From positions 1 through 64,000 of the forward strand of contig NZ_FOCN01000002.1 in assembly GCF_900110125.1 (NCBI RefSeq): a DNA stretch of 64,000 bases, written 5' to 3'. Under the pieces are notes generated by a model, which searched no databases, was not told where the DNA came from, and saw only the letters and a list, made by a program, of their open reading frames with translations. Origin of the DNA: Cryobacterium luteum. Lineage in GTDB: Bacteria > Actinomycetota > Actinomycetes > Actinomycetales > Microbacteriaceae. Shown piece after piece: positions 16,894 to 25,793 of this stretch (the stretch's first letter is position 1; each line of letters starts with the position of its first letter). The translations under genes were made by a program, and so were the position numbers.

Positions 16894-18135
16894 ATGAGCC
16901 GCAACAGTTCTCCCCCCGGGCGCGCACTGACGCCGGGGGGAGAACTGCGTCTGCCGACCCCGCCCGGCATCGTACGGAGGTTCTGGACCAGGCATCCGCA
17001 CCTGGCCGACGCCCTCATCGCGGCGATCTACGTCGTGCCGACGGCGCTCACCCTGGTGCTCAACCTGCTCGATGCCGACCCCGCACCACTCGCCGACGTT
17101 CTTCTGAACGCCGCTATCGTGGTACTTCTGGCCGCGGCTTTGTTCCTTCGCCGACGGATGCCGCGGCTCGTTTTGGCCGTGACCTGGATCGGCCTGCTCA
17201 CCTTCGCCGACTACGGCGAGGTTCACCTGATCGCCCAGCTGCTCGCGCTCTACGCGGTCGCGGTGTACTCCGACGTGCGCAGCGCCTGGATCGGGTTCGG
17301 AACCTCGACGCTCCTGGCGGGTCTGGCAGCCTGGCTGACCGACGACCCGGCCGAGGCGCCCTGGATTCCGGTCGTCATTCAGGTGGCGATCATGATGCTC
17401 GCCGCGACCCTGGTCGGGGTCAACATGGGAAACAGTAAACGTTATGTGGCCTCCCTACTTGACCTGGCCGCGCAACTGACCCGGGAACGTGACCAGCAGG
17501 CCCAGCTTTCGCGCATCTCCGAACGGGCGCGCATTGCCGGTGAAATGCACGATGTGGTCGCCCACAGCCTCTCGGTCATGGTGGCTCTTGCTGACGGTGC
17601 CCACGCCATCGCCCCCAAGGATGTGGAGCGATCCCGTGCGGCGATGCTCGACGTCGCGGTCACCGGGCGCCGCTCGATGATTGAGATGCGGCGCCTGCTC
17701 GGGGTGCTCGATGTCGGCTCGGAGCCGGCCCCGCGCGAGCCGCAGCCGGGCATCGATCAACTCGCCGACCTGGTCGAATCCTTTCGCTCGACCGGGCTTC
17801 CGGTCGTGTTGGAACGGAGTGGGCGCGAGCCGGCTAATCCGAGCGTGCAGCTGACCATCTTTCGGCTGGTGCAGGAGTCGCTCACCAACGTGCTGCGCTA
17901 CGCCGATACTCCGACCCGCGTCGTGGTTCGCCTGAACTCGGCGCCAGGCATGGCCGAGGTCACGGTCAGTGACAATGGCCGGCAGCGCCGCGAACCGAGC
18001 GCTCGGAGTTTCGGTCGTGGCCTGATCGGCATGCAGGAACGGGTGGCTATTTATGGAGGAACCTTTGAAGCCGGCGCCGGACTCCACGACGGCTGGCGGG
18101 TGCACGCGTCGATGACGTATGAGGATGAGACATGA
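16894..18135 (+). CDS. Sensor histidine kinase, NarL/DesK class
   Basis: A 413-residue membrane kinase. About five to six hydrophobic segments (residues 35-190) are followed by a short coiled region. The HisKA_3 dimerisation box ARIAGEMHDVVAHSLSVMV contains the phosphoacceptor His219. The C-terminal HATPase domain has VQESLTNVLRYAD (N box), VTVSDNGRQ (G1) and FGRGLIGMQERV (G2). The gene overlaps the response regulator by 4 bp and probably senses the substrate of, or stress relieved by, the ABC exporter just upstream. The first 18 codons contain a perfect 15-bp inverted repeat. Confidence 0.92.
   Translation: MSRNSSPPGRALTPGGELRLPTPPGIVRRFWTRHPHLADALIAAIYVVPTALTLVLNLLDADPAPLADVLLNAAIVVLLAAALFLRRRMPRLVLAVTWIGLLTFADYGEVHLIAQLLALYAVAVYSDVRSAWIGFGTSTLLAGLAAWLTDDPAEAPWIPVVIQVAIMMLAATLVGVNMGNSKRYVASLLDLAAQLTRERDQQAQLSRISERARIAGEMHDVVAHSLSVMVALADGAHAIAPKDVERSRAAMLDVAVTGRRSMIEMRRLLGVLDVGSEPAPREPQPGIDQLADLVESFRSTGLPVVLERSGREPANPSVQLTIFRLVQESLTNVLRYADTPTRVVVRLNSAPGMAEVTVSDNGRQRREPSARSFGRGLIGMQERVAIYGGTFEAGAGLHDGWRVHASMTYEDET
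16905..16947 (+). repeat. Perfect 15-bp inverted repeat at the 5' end of the kinase gene
   Basis: CAGTTCTCCCCCCGG (16905-16919) and CCGGGGGGAGAACTG (16933-16947) flank a 13-nt loop. The hairpin lies 28 bp after the permease stop and inside codons 4-18 of the kinase. It could limit read-through from the exporter genes or act as a binding site. There is no T-run. Confidence 0.75.
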
Positions 18136-18824
18136 CGGTTTTTGAGACCGCGCGGCCGGATCCGATCCGGATCATGCTCGTCGACGACCAGGCGTTGCTG
18201 CGCGTGGGTTTTCGCATGGTGCTGGAAGCCGAAGACGACTTGCGCGTCGTCGCCGAGGCGAGCGACGGCGCGCAGGCGATCGCGCTCGCCGCAAGCGTGT
18301 GCCCGCAGGTCATCCTGATGGATGTGCGCATGCCGGGGCTCGACGGCATCGAGGCCACCCGGCAGATCATGGCGGCCCAGCCGAACACCCGCATCATCAT
18401 CCTGACGACCTTCGACCTCGACGAGTACGCGTTCGGCGGGTTGCGTGCCGGGGCGAGTGGCTTCCTGCTCAAGAACGCCGAACCGGGGGAGCTGATCACC
18501 GCGATCCGTACCGTGGTCTCCGGCGAGGCATCCGTTTCACCGCGCGTCACGCGACGTCTGCTCGACCTGTTCGGTACCCAACTGCCCCAGGTCGACGCGC
18601 CCGACGCGGGCACCGGCACGGCCCTCGCGGCACTCACCGATCGTGAGACCGAGGTCTTCCTCGCCATCGCCGAGGGTCTCTCCAACACCGAACTGGCCGA
18701 GCGGTTCTTTCTCTCCGAATCGACGGTCAAGACCCACGTCGGCCGCATCCTGCACAAGCTCGGCCTGCGTGACCGAGTGCAGGCGGTCATCCTGGCTTAC
18801 GAACAAGGCCTGGTCGGCCGCTGA
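18132..18824 (+). CDS. Response regulator, NarL/LuxR family
   Basis: A 230-residue DNA-binding response regulator. The receiver domain has the acidic pair in IMLVDDQALLRVGF, phospho-Asp64 in VILMDVRMPG, Thr in IIILTTFDL and Lys in GFLLKNAEP. The C-terminal LuxR helix-turn-helix has LTDRETEVFLAIAEGLSN and LSESTVKTHVGRIL. It is the cognate partner of the kinase upstream (ATGA overlap), probably controlling the adjacent ABC exporter genes. Confidence 0.94.
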   Translation: MTVFETARPDPIRIMLVDDQALLRVGFRMVLEAEDDLRVVAEASDGAQAIALAASVCPQVILMDVRMPGLDGIEATRQIMAAQPNTRIIILTTFDLDEYAFGGLRAGASGFLLKNAEPGELITAIRTVVSGEASVSPRVTRRLLDLFGTQLPQVDAPDAGTGTALAALTDRETEVFLAIAEGLSNTELAERFFLSESTVKTHVGRILHKLGLRDRVQAVILAYEQGLVGR

Positions 18825-18874
18825 CCAGACCTGGTCAACTCGTGGCCTCCCACCCGGGGGCATAGGCTCGAGCA

Positions 18875-19831
18875 ATGCGTACCTTCTACCCCGAGCTCGA
18901 ACCCTACGAAACCGGCATGCTCGATGTCGGCGTCAACCAGACCATCTACTGGGAAGCCTCCGGCAATCCAGACGGTAAGCCGGCGGTGTACCTGCACGGC
19001 GGCCCGGGCGGCGCGTCGAGCCCGAACCAGCGTCGCGTCTTCGACCCGGCGAAGTACCGCATCATCCTGTTCGACCAACGCGGTTGCGGCCTGAGTACGC
19101 CGCACGCGAGCGAGCCCGACGCCGACCTGAGCGTGAACACCACGTGGACACTGGTGGCCGACCTGGAAATGCTGCGGGAGCACCTCGGAATCGACCGCTG
19201 GCTGGTCTGCGGCGGATCCTGGGGCAGCACCCTCGCTCTCGCCTACGCCGAGACCCACCCCGCGAAGGTCACCGAACTCGTTCTGCGCGGCATCTTCACC
19301 CTGCGCCCGGTCGAGCTGGACTGGTTTTATGAAGGCGGCGCCGCGGCCATCTACCCCGACCTGTGGGAATCGTTCCTCGCGCCGGTTCCGCCAACCGAAC
19401 GCGGTCATCTGATCGAGGCCTACGGCCGACTGCTGCACGATCCCGACCAGTTCGTGCGGGAACGCGCCGGCGTGGCGTGGGCAACCTGGGAATCGTCGAC
19501 GATCACCCTGCTGCAAGAACCCGACAAGATCGCGCACTTCTCCGATCCGGCCTTCGCGGTGGCCTTCGCGCGGATCGAGAACCATTTCTTCACCAACAAG
19601 GGCTGGTTCACGCCCAACCAGCTCATCGACAACGCCACCCGCCTCGCCGACATTCCCGGCGTCATCGTGCAGGGCCGCTACGACATGTGCACCCCGGCCT
19701 TCACCGCCTGGGACCTGCACAAGAGCTGGCCGGAAGCCGAATTCCACCTGATTCCCGACGCCGGCCATGCTTTCGACCAGCCCGGCATCCTCGACGCCCT
19801 CATCGAGGCGACCGACCGCTTCGCGGGGTGA
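18875..19831 (+). CDS. pip: Proline iminopeptidase
   Basis: A 318-residue alpha/beta hydrolase of peptidase family S33 that removes N-terminal proline from peptides in the cytoplasm. The oxyanion motif is HGGPGGASSPNQRRVFDP, the nucleophile Ser is in CGGSWGSTLALAYA, the acid Asp is in VQGRYDMCTP and the His is in PDAGHAFDQPG. Length and all motifs fit the family. It is 50 bp after the response regulator gene and shows no sign of belonging to that operon. Confidence 0.94.
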   Translation: MRTFYPELEPYETGMLDVGVNQTIYWEASGNPDGKPAVYLHGGPGGASSPNQRRVFDPAKYRIILFDQRGCGLSTPHASEPDADLSVNTTWTLVADLEMLREHLGIDRWLVCGGSWGSTLALAYAETHPAKVTELVLRGIFTLRPVELDWFYEGGAAAIYPDLWESFLAPVPPTERGHLIEAYGRLLHDPDQFVRERAGVAWATWESSTITLLQEPDKIAHFSDPAFAVAFARIENHFFTNKGWFTPNQLIDNATRLADIPGVIVQGRYDMCTPAFTAWDLHKSWPEAEFHLIPDAGHAFDQPGILDALIEATDRFAG

Positions 19832-19900
19832 AGCTCGGAGAACAGCGCGGTGCGTTGAGAAGTTGTCAGGTTGTGTGCGTCGATCTGCAATACTGACCGC

Positions 19901-20854
19901 ATGACCGACACGAACCTCACCTCCCTCACCGTCGTGGTGGTGAACTTCGGGTCGTCGGCCCTGCTCGAAGAGAACCTGCAACCGCTCTCCCGATCGGCGC
20001 CGGGGCTCGCGGTCGTCGTCGTCGACAACTTCACCGACGTGGCCGAGCAGAACCGGGTGAGCGCGCTCGCTGAACGGGAAGGCTGGCAACACGTGCTGTC
20101 GCCGACCAACCTCGGCTTCGGCGGAGGCATGAACGTCGGTGTCGCTCGGGCGCAACAGAATGGGTGTGCGCACTTCCTGTTGTTGAATCCGGATGCCGCC
20201 ATCGTCGCCGACCAGGTCGCCCGCCTGCTCGATGTGGTCAGCGAGCATCCGCTCACCCTGGTCTCGCCCCGCATCCTGCGGCCCGACGGCACGGTGTGGT
20301 TCGACGGCAGCGACCTGTACCTCGATGACGGTCGGGTGCGCGCGACGCGTCGACGCACTGACCACCCGGGCGCGCGTACCACGCCGTGGCTGAGCGGGGC
20401 CTGCCTGCTGGTCAGTGACGAGCTGTGGTGTCGGATCGGTGGGTTCAGCGACGACTATTTTCTGTACTGGGAAGATGTCGAGCTGTCGCAGCGGGCGCTG
20501 CAGGTGGGGGGAACTGTCGCGGTCTGTGCCGACGCCCAGGCGACCCACGCGCAGGGCGGTACCCAGGGCGGTGGCCAGCACAGCGCCGGACAGGCCAAGT
20601 CGTACTCCTACTACTACTACAACGTGCGCAACCGCCTGGTCTACGCGGCCCGCAACCTCGACGCCCCCGACCGGCGACGCTGGCGTCGTCGCAGCGTGCC
20701 GGCGGCCTGGGAGGTCATCGCCCGCGGCGGCCGACGTCAGCTGTTGACCTCGGTGCGGCCGCTGATCGCAGCGGCCCGGGGGCTTCGTGACGGCCTCGCC
20801 TACCGACCGGATCCGGCGGCCGGGCCCACAGCGGCACCGACCCGCACGATCTAG
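19901..20854 (+). CDS. Glycosyltransferase family 2 (rhamnosyltransferase-like)
   Basis: A 317-residue GT-A glycosyltransferase. The nucleotide-sugar fold is seen in LTVVVVNFGSSALLEENL, LGFGGGMNVGVARA and LLLNPDAAIV (divalent-metal/UDP region). A likely catalytic acidic motif is FLYWEDVELSQRAL. The ATG at 19901 is preferred to the GTG 30 bp upstream. It starts the surface-polysaccharide locus and ends by overlapping the convergent flippase gene by 4 bp. The sugar donor cannot be told; rhamnose is suggested by similarity in layout to WbbL-type enzymes. Confidence 0.85.
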   Translation: MTDTNLTSLTVVVVNFGSSALLEENLQPLSRSAPGLAVVVVDNFTDVAEQNRVSALAEREGWQHVLSPTNLGFGGGMNVGVARAQQNGCAHFLLLNPDAAIVADQVARLLDVVSEHPLTLVSPRILRPDGTVWFDGSDLYLDDGRVRATRRRTDHPGARTTPWLSGACLLVSDELWCRIGGFSDDYFLYWEDVELSQRALQVGGTVAVCADAQATHAQGGTQGGGQHSAGQAKSYSYYYYNVRNRLVYAARNLDAPDRRRWRRRSVPAAWEVIARGGRRQLLTSVRPLIAAARGLRDGLAYRPDPAAGPTAAPTRTI

Positions 20855-22230
20855 CGCTTGCGCCGCCGGGTGAACCGTTTCGCGTACTCACGCAGGGTCA
20901 CGAAGTCCACCCGCCGCACACCGTAGAACTTCAGCGGGTTGATGCCGAACCGGCGATACAGGAACAGCAGATTCAGGTTGCTGGAGATCAAATTACCGGC
21001 CAGTGTGGCCAGCGCAGCCCCCATCGCCCCGAGCATCGGCGCCAACACGATCAGCAGGGCGATGTTCACCAGGCAGGCGATCAGCAGAGACACGCTGCGC
21101 AGCCCAGGGCGACCGCGCGCGCTCAGGCCGGAACCGCCGATCGACCCAGGAGTGCCGAAGACCACCGCAGCGAGCAGAACGGCGGCCACCGGCAGGGCCG
21201 GTCGAAAATCCTCGCCGAACAAAAACGGCAGCCACCACAGCATGGTGATCCCCAAGAACAGGGCCGCCAAGCCGCTCAGCAGTGTGCTGATGCGGGCGGA
21301 CGACGCGAGGCGCGCGTCGACGGAATCGGCGGCATCCGTCACGAAGGTCACGTCACGCACCGCCTGGTTGATGATCAGCGGAAGCTCACTCACGCTCACC
21401 GCGACCACGTACAGCCCAAGCTGGTAGGTGCCGGCGAACGGCGTCATGAGTACCTGGTCGAGCCGCGACAGCAGAATTCCCGACAGCGATCCGACCCAGA
21501 TTCGCAGGCCATAGCTGAGCAACCCGGCTGTGCGGGCCTCCCGCGGCACGTCGAAGGCACGCGGGTCGAGGGTGCGCATGCGACCGATGTAGACGAACAG
21601 CCCGGTCACCGGCATCGCCGCTACCGCGATCGTCGCCACGAGCGGAGTCAGGGTGCCGGTAAGCCAGAACGGGATCAGCACGGCGAGCCGCAGCGATGAC
21701 GTGACGATGCGTTCCAGCGCGACCAGCCGCCAGCTTTGGGTAGCGGATGCCACCCCCCGGAACACGCCGACCAGCAGGTTGGGCACGATGGCGAGGCAGG
21801 CCACCAGGATGAGCTGCTGCACCGTGGGATCGCCGCCGCTGAGCCAGGCCGCTGACAGGGCGACGGCGCCCATGGCGAGTAGCCCGGCGACAACGATGAT
21901 GAGCATGCCCCGGTTCGAGGCGTTGCGGGCCAGCGCGGGGTTGCGGGCAATCGCCCAGGTGACGGCTTCGGGAACACCGAAGGTCGCCACGGTGACCACG
22001 AGGGCGAGCGGCGCCGTGGCAGCGGCCACCGCACCACGACCGTCGACACCGAGGGCCTGGGCCAGGATTGGACCGGAAAAGAGCGCGACGAGCGGGGGAA
22101 AAGCGTTTCCGATCAGCGCGATCGTCATATTGCGCGACACGGAGTTCGTAGCCGCCGGGCGCGTGGTGGCCGGGGCGACGATCGGCGGGGCGGGCCGTGG
22201 CACCGGCCCGCGAGGCCGCCTAAGCGCCAT
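20851..22230 (-). CDS. Polysaccharide flippase (Wzx/MviN-like)
   Basis: A 459-residue membrane protein with about 12-14 hydrophobic segments, the MATE/Wzx layout for moving lipid-linked repeat units across the membrane. TIALIGNAFPPLVALFSGPI and LAQALGVDGRGAVAAA at the N-terminus are typical of Polysacc_synt proteins. The C-terminus is strongly basic (RFTRRRKR). It is translated after the minus-strand glycosyltransferase at 22220-23155, which it overlaps by 11 bp, so the two form an operon. Confidence 0.88.
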   Translation of the reverse strand: MALRRPRGPVPRPAPPIVAPATTRPAATNSVSRNMTIALIGNAFPPLVALFSGPILAQALGVDGRGAVAAATAPLALVVTVATFGVPEAVTWAIARNPALARNASNRGMLIIVVAGLLAMGAVALSAAWLSGGDPTVQQLILVACLAIVPNLLVGVFRGVASATQSWRLVALERIVTSSLRLAVLIPFWLTGTLTPLVATIAVAAMPVTGLFVYIGRMRTLDPRAFDVPREARTAGLLSYGLRIWVGSLSGILLSRLDQVLMTPFAGTYQLGLYVVAVSVSELPLIINQAVRDVTFVTDAADSVDARLASSARISTLLSGLAALFLGITMLWWLPFLFGEDFRPALPVAAVLLAAVVFGTPGSIGGSGLSARGRPGLRSVSLLIACLVNIALLIVLAPMLGAMGAALATLAGNLISSNLNLLFLYRRFGINPLKFYGVRRVDFVTLREYAKRFTRRRKR

Positions 22231-23155
22231 CGCCGCTCACCACCTGGCCCAGCGGTACCCCCGGCAGCGGGCCCGAATCGTGGGGGTCGTCGCGCAGCAT
22301 CCGCTCGCGTTCCCGCTCGCCCACGCACGCCGCGAACTGCGCGTCGTTGCCGCCTTCCGTCACGTTCTGCCGATAGAGGGTGCCGCGTTGCGAACCCGGA
22401 ATCGCCGGATACTCCGCCTGCTGCTCGCCGACCTGGCCCGCACGAATGCCGTGCCGCACAGCGACCGCGTAGACCCACAGGTCGTCGGCTCGCGGAGCGA
22501 CGCGCAGAAAGTGGTCCCCCTCGGCGCGCAGGGCCTGCAGCAGTCCGAGCGGGTAGTAGATGCCGGAGACGCCGGTGCAGAGTGTTCGAAAGCTGAAGGT
22601 GGTGCCGCGGGCGGCGACCCACCGGGCATACGGTGCCACCCGGTCGCCTTCGAAGGTGATCGTGTGGGCGCGTTGACCGGTCACGTCGAGCGGATGTTGC
22701 GCGGCCGCCTCGAGCAGCTCGGCCAGCCACCTGCGCGGGTACAGTACGTCGTCGTCGGCGGCCACCAGGGGGAGTGTTGGCCCGGTCAGCGCGTAGGGAT
22801 ACTGTTTTTTGTGCGGACCGAAGTTGGGGCAGGATCGAATTTCCAAACCCCGTCGCTGCAAGCGACGGAGGGTGGCCGGCGGGTTCGCGAGTGTCGCGGC
22901 GTCGTCGAGCCACAGGATAAGCCGTCGGGGGCGAATTCGTCCGGCGGCGATTGTCTCGAGGGCATAAAACACCAGGTCGATCCGATGGCCGTACGAGGTC
23001 AAATTCACCACGACGGCGCCCGACCCGGTTACCGATCGTCGGCTGAGCCGGTTGCTCAACCGCAGGGCGGCAAGCCGCAGCCGGACCACTGCGCGCTGCA
23101 CGAGGGCGGCCGGGTCGTGGCGCAGGTCGGCGACGAGCCGATCGAATCTATACAT
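22220..23155 (-). CDS. Glycosyltransferase of the TSYxxR type
   Basis: A 311-residue putative glycosyltransferase. VVVNLTSYGHRIDLVFYALE, RRLILWLDD and IRSCPNFGPHKKQYPYAL are hallmarks of a group of capsule-locus glycosyltransferases, and LVAADDDVLYP is the likely metal-binding DDD motif. The ATG at 23155 is chosen over an upstream GTG. It is the first gene of a minus-strand operon with the flippase and diverges from the ligase/acyltransferase operon at 23437. Linkage and donor are unknown. Confidence 0.75.
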   Translation of the reverse strand: MYRFDRLVADLRHDPAALVQRAVVRLRLAALRLSNRLSRRSVTGSGAVVVNLTSYGHRIDLVFYALETIAAGRIRPRRLILWLDDAATLANPPATLRRLQRRGLEIRSCPNFGPHKKQYPYALTGPTLPLVAADDDVLYPRRWLAELLEAAAQHPLDVTGQRAHTITFEGDRVAPYARWVAARGTTFSFRTLCTGVSGIYYPLGLLQALRAEGDHFLRVAPRADDLWVYAVAVRHGIRAGQVGEQQAEYPAIPGSQRGTLYRQNVTEGGNDAQFAACVGERERERMLRDDPHDSGPLPGVPLGQVVSGDGA

Positions 23156-23232
23156 GACCACAGGCTGCTTCCGGTCGCACGATGAATATCTCTCACGAAA
23201 TCGCCACTATACAGGCCGCACCACCCATGCCC

Positions 23233-23255
23233 GCGCCCCCTTCTTGGGGGGATGA
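23233..23255. promoter_or_regulatory. GC-rich interrupted palindrome, EPS-locus motif (copy 1)
   Basis: GCGCCCCCTTCTTGGGGGGA lies in the divergent region between the glycosyltransferase (minus, 23155) and the ligase-like gene (plus, 23437). It shares the CCCCCT-spacer-GGGG layout with copies at 33432, 34314 and 42698. Confidence 0.4.
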
Positions 23256-23436
23256 AAATCACTCACTTTGAGCAGTGTTGCCCTTGTCGCTTCTGGTCAG
23301 GGCCGTCTATTGTTAGGCACGATGCGGCTGCGCAACAGGAATCGGTGCCCGAATCGTTCCTGTGCGGCCCGGTTGGTGGTGGCTATTGTCCTTTCAGGTG
23401 CGCTCCACCGACGGCACCGCGGCGCGCCGCGCCCCG

Positions 23437-24726
23437 ATGCCGCCCCCGCGCACCCGCGCCGGCCTTTTTATTGCGCAGGCTCCACCCGTCGTCAACAAAT
23501 TCATCGCCGTGATCGTTCTGGTCATCGTAGCCATGCGCCTCGAGATCGATCAGGGTGTGACCGTGGGAGTGCTGGCCTGTGTGGCGCTGTTTCCGGTGTG
23601 GTTCCCGGTGCTGCGCCAGTATTGGGGCGCCCGACTGTTCGTGCTCGCCGGAGTGATCGCGATCGGCTCCGGGCTGTGGCTCACCGCGCTGTCGGCACCC
23701 ACGCACGACACGAGCCTCGGCCAGGCCTTCGGCGCGATCGCCGGTCTGGTCGGGCTGCTCTCCGGCGTCGGCTTCGTGCTCTGGGCGCGCACGGTTCTGC
23801 CTGACTCCCAGATCGCCATCTGGTACGGTGCCGGAATCCTGCTCGGCGTGTCGCCGAGCAGCGAATTGTACGCGGCGAACCCGTGGCGATTCGGCTATTC
23901 CGTAGCCTTGACCATTTTGCTGCTCGGAATCACCCTGCAGCTTCGCCGCCGCTGGCTGGAACTGGCCGTCGCGTTGCTGTTGACGGTCGTCGCTACCCTC
24001 ACGGACGCCCGCTCCACCTTCGCGTTCATGCTTCTCACGGTTCTGCTGGTCGTCTGGCAGATGCGCCCCACCCGGCCCACGCGTGGCAAGTCCGCGCTGC
24101 GCGCCCTGTTGGGACTCGGCGCCCTCGCCCTGATCGTCTTCAACGTGATCCAGGCACTCATCCTCGACGGGGCCCTCGGCGAGGCAACCCAGAAGCGCAC
24201 GCTCGCCCAGCTCGAGGAGGCCGGGTCCCTCATCCTCGGTGGCCGTCCCGAAGTCGCCGCGACCATTGCCCTGATGCAGCATCAGCCGTGGGGTTTCGGC
24301 GTGGGTACCGCGCCCAATCCCGAGGACATCCTCGCGGCCAAGACGGGAATGGCCGCGATCAACTACGACCCGAACAATGGCTACGTTGAGAATTACATGT
24401 TCGGCGGGCACGTCGAGTTGCACTCCATCATCGGCGATTTCTGGGCGAGTTTCGGCATTCCCGGCCTGCTGCTCGCCGTGATCATTCTCGTGCTCATCGT
24501 GCGCAGCGTCGGCGTGCACGTGTCAGCCAACACGGCGAGTGCTGTGCTGCTCTACCTCGGGGTCAAGGCCGTTTGGTTTATGTTCTTCGGCCCGTTCTTC
24601 AGCTCCTCGGTGCTGCTGGTGCTCGTTCTCGGACTGCTCATCACCCGCAGGGTGCCGACCGAAACGGATGCTGCGCTGCTACGGCCCACGCTCCCCGGCG
24701 CCCCACCGGCTCGGTTCCGGCCATGA
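23437..24726 (+). CDS. O-antigen ligase/polymerase-like membrane protein
   Basis: A protein of about 429 residues with ten or more membrane helices and one long extracellular loop (about residues 255-325, with QHQPWGFGVGTAPNPED and NGYVENYMFGGHVELHS). This is the shape of Wzy/WaaL proteins that polymerise or ligate polysaccharide repeat units outside the membrane. The short WGFGVG and HS-containing loop residues fit the Wzy_C family. The start is uncertain: ATG 23437 is used, and a GTG at 23362 would add 25 low-hydrophobicity residues. It overlaps the next gene by 4 bp. Confidence 0.75.
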   Translation: MPPPRTRAGLFIAQAPPVVNKFIAVIVLVIVAMRLEIDQGVTVGVLACVALFPVWFPVLRQYWGARLFVLAGVIAIGSGLWLTALSAPTHDTSLGQAFGAIAGLVGLLSGVGFVLWARTVLPDSQIAIWYGAGILLGVSPSSELYAANPWRFGYSVALTILLLGITLQLRRRWLELAVALLLTVVATLTDARSTFAFMLLTVLLVVWQMRPTRPTRGKSALRALLGLGALALIVFNVIQALILDGALGEATQKRTLAQLEEAGSLILGGRPEVAATIALMQHQPWGFGVGTAPNPEDILAAKTGMAAINYDPNNGYVENYMFGGHVELHSIIGDFWASFGIPGLLLAVIILVLIVRSVGVHVSANTASAVLLYLGVKAVWFMFFGPFFSSSVLLVLVLGLLITRRVPTETDAALLRPTLPGAPPARFRP

Positions 24727-25793
24727 GCGCCACCAGGCCGGCGATCGAACGAATCGGTTGGGTAGACACCGGTCGGGGAATCGCCATCCTGCTCGTGGCC
24801 ATGTTCCACTCGGCGAATTGGCTGCTCGGGGCCGGTTTCGACATTCCCTACTGGCGAGAAATCAACGACGCCCTGTCGTCGATGCGTATGCCCCTGTTCT
24901 TCGTTTTGTCCGGGCTGTTCGCCCCTAAATGGCTGCTCAAGCCGTGGCGCGACCTGTGGACGGTCAAGGTGCGCCTCTACCTCTGGGTTTTTCTGCTCTG
25001 GGAGGTCATCGGGTCAGTCGTCTTTCTTCTTGGGCAGACCATGAAGGGCGAGGGTTTTGGCCTGCGCCAGGCCATTCTGGGCCTCGTCGTCTCCCCGATC
25101 CTGCCGCGGTTTGAACTCTGGTTCATCTGGGCGTTGTCGATCTTCTTCGTGGTGGCCAAACTCAGCCGGCGGCTGAACCCCGGTCTGCAACTCGTCATGT
25201 CCGGTGCAGTATCGATCGTGGCGCTGAGCGGACTCGAGACGGCCAACGTTGGCTGGTCGGGGTCCCTCAAGTACTACTTCTTCTTTCTGGCCGGCATCTA
25301 CCTGCGCACCTGGATCATTCGCATCGGTGCGGTGGACAACCGGCTGCTCATCGGTACCGCCATGCTGATGTGGATGGCCGTCACCGCCGCCGTCACGCTG
25401 CTGGGCCTGCGCGACGTCTTCGGCGTGTATTTTCTCAACTGCCTGGTCGGTGTCGTCGGCGGCATAGCGTTCAGCCGAACCCTGCGCGGTGCGCACTGGT
25501 TCGGTGCGGTCGGGCGGAACACCCTGCCGATCTACCTGGCACACACCCCCATCGTCATCCTGATTTCCTTCGCACTCTCTCTGCCGATTCTCTTCGCCCC
25601 GGTCGCCGTCATCGCGCCCGTCCTGCCACCCCTACTCGCGCTCACGGCCGTGCTGCTGGCCCTCGCGCTCCACCGGTTCGCCTCACGCAGCGTTCTGCGC
25701 TACGCCTATGAGCCGCCGCCGTTCGTCACCGCGTTCGATCACCGCCGGAAGCGCTCGATTCGCCCGGTCCGACCGGGCGAGGAACCGACATGA
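24723..25793 (+). CDS. Acyltransferase-3 family membrane protein (first of a tandem pair)
   Basis: A 356-residue membrane acyltransferase with about ten helices. The family N-terminus is RIGWVDTGRGIAILLVAMFH with the essential His, and the R-x10-S segment is MRMPLFFVLSGLFAPK. These enzymes put acetyl or other acyl groups on surface sugars. ATGA overlaps join it to the ligase-like gene before and a second acyltransferase after, so polymerisation and acylation are encoded together. The C-terminus is basic and cytoplasmic. Confidence 0.88.
   Translation: MSATRPAIERIGWVDTGRGIAILLVAMFHSANWLLGAGFDIPYWREINDALSSMRMPLFFVLSGLFAPKWLLKPWRDLWTVKVRLYLWVFLLWEVIGSVVFLLGQTMKGEGFGLRQAILGLVVSPILPRFELWFIWALSIFFVVAKLSRRLNPGLQLVMSGAVSIVALSGLETANVGWSGSLKYYFFFLAGIYLRTWIIRIGAVDNRLLIGTAMLMWMAVTAAVTLLGLRDVFGVYFLNCLVGVVGGIAFSRTLRGAHWFGAVGRNTLPIYLAHTPIVILISFALSLPILFAPVAVIAPVLPPLLALTAVLLALALHRFASRSVLRYAYEPPPFVTAFDHRRKRSIRPVRPGEEPT

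Noticed and set aside
18797..20581. A 594-codon minus-strand frame
   Set aside because: Covers pip and a glycosyltransferase gene that both have full catalytic motifs on the plus strand.
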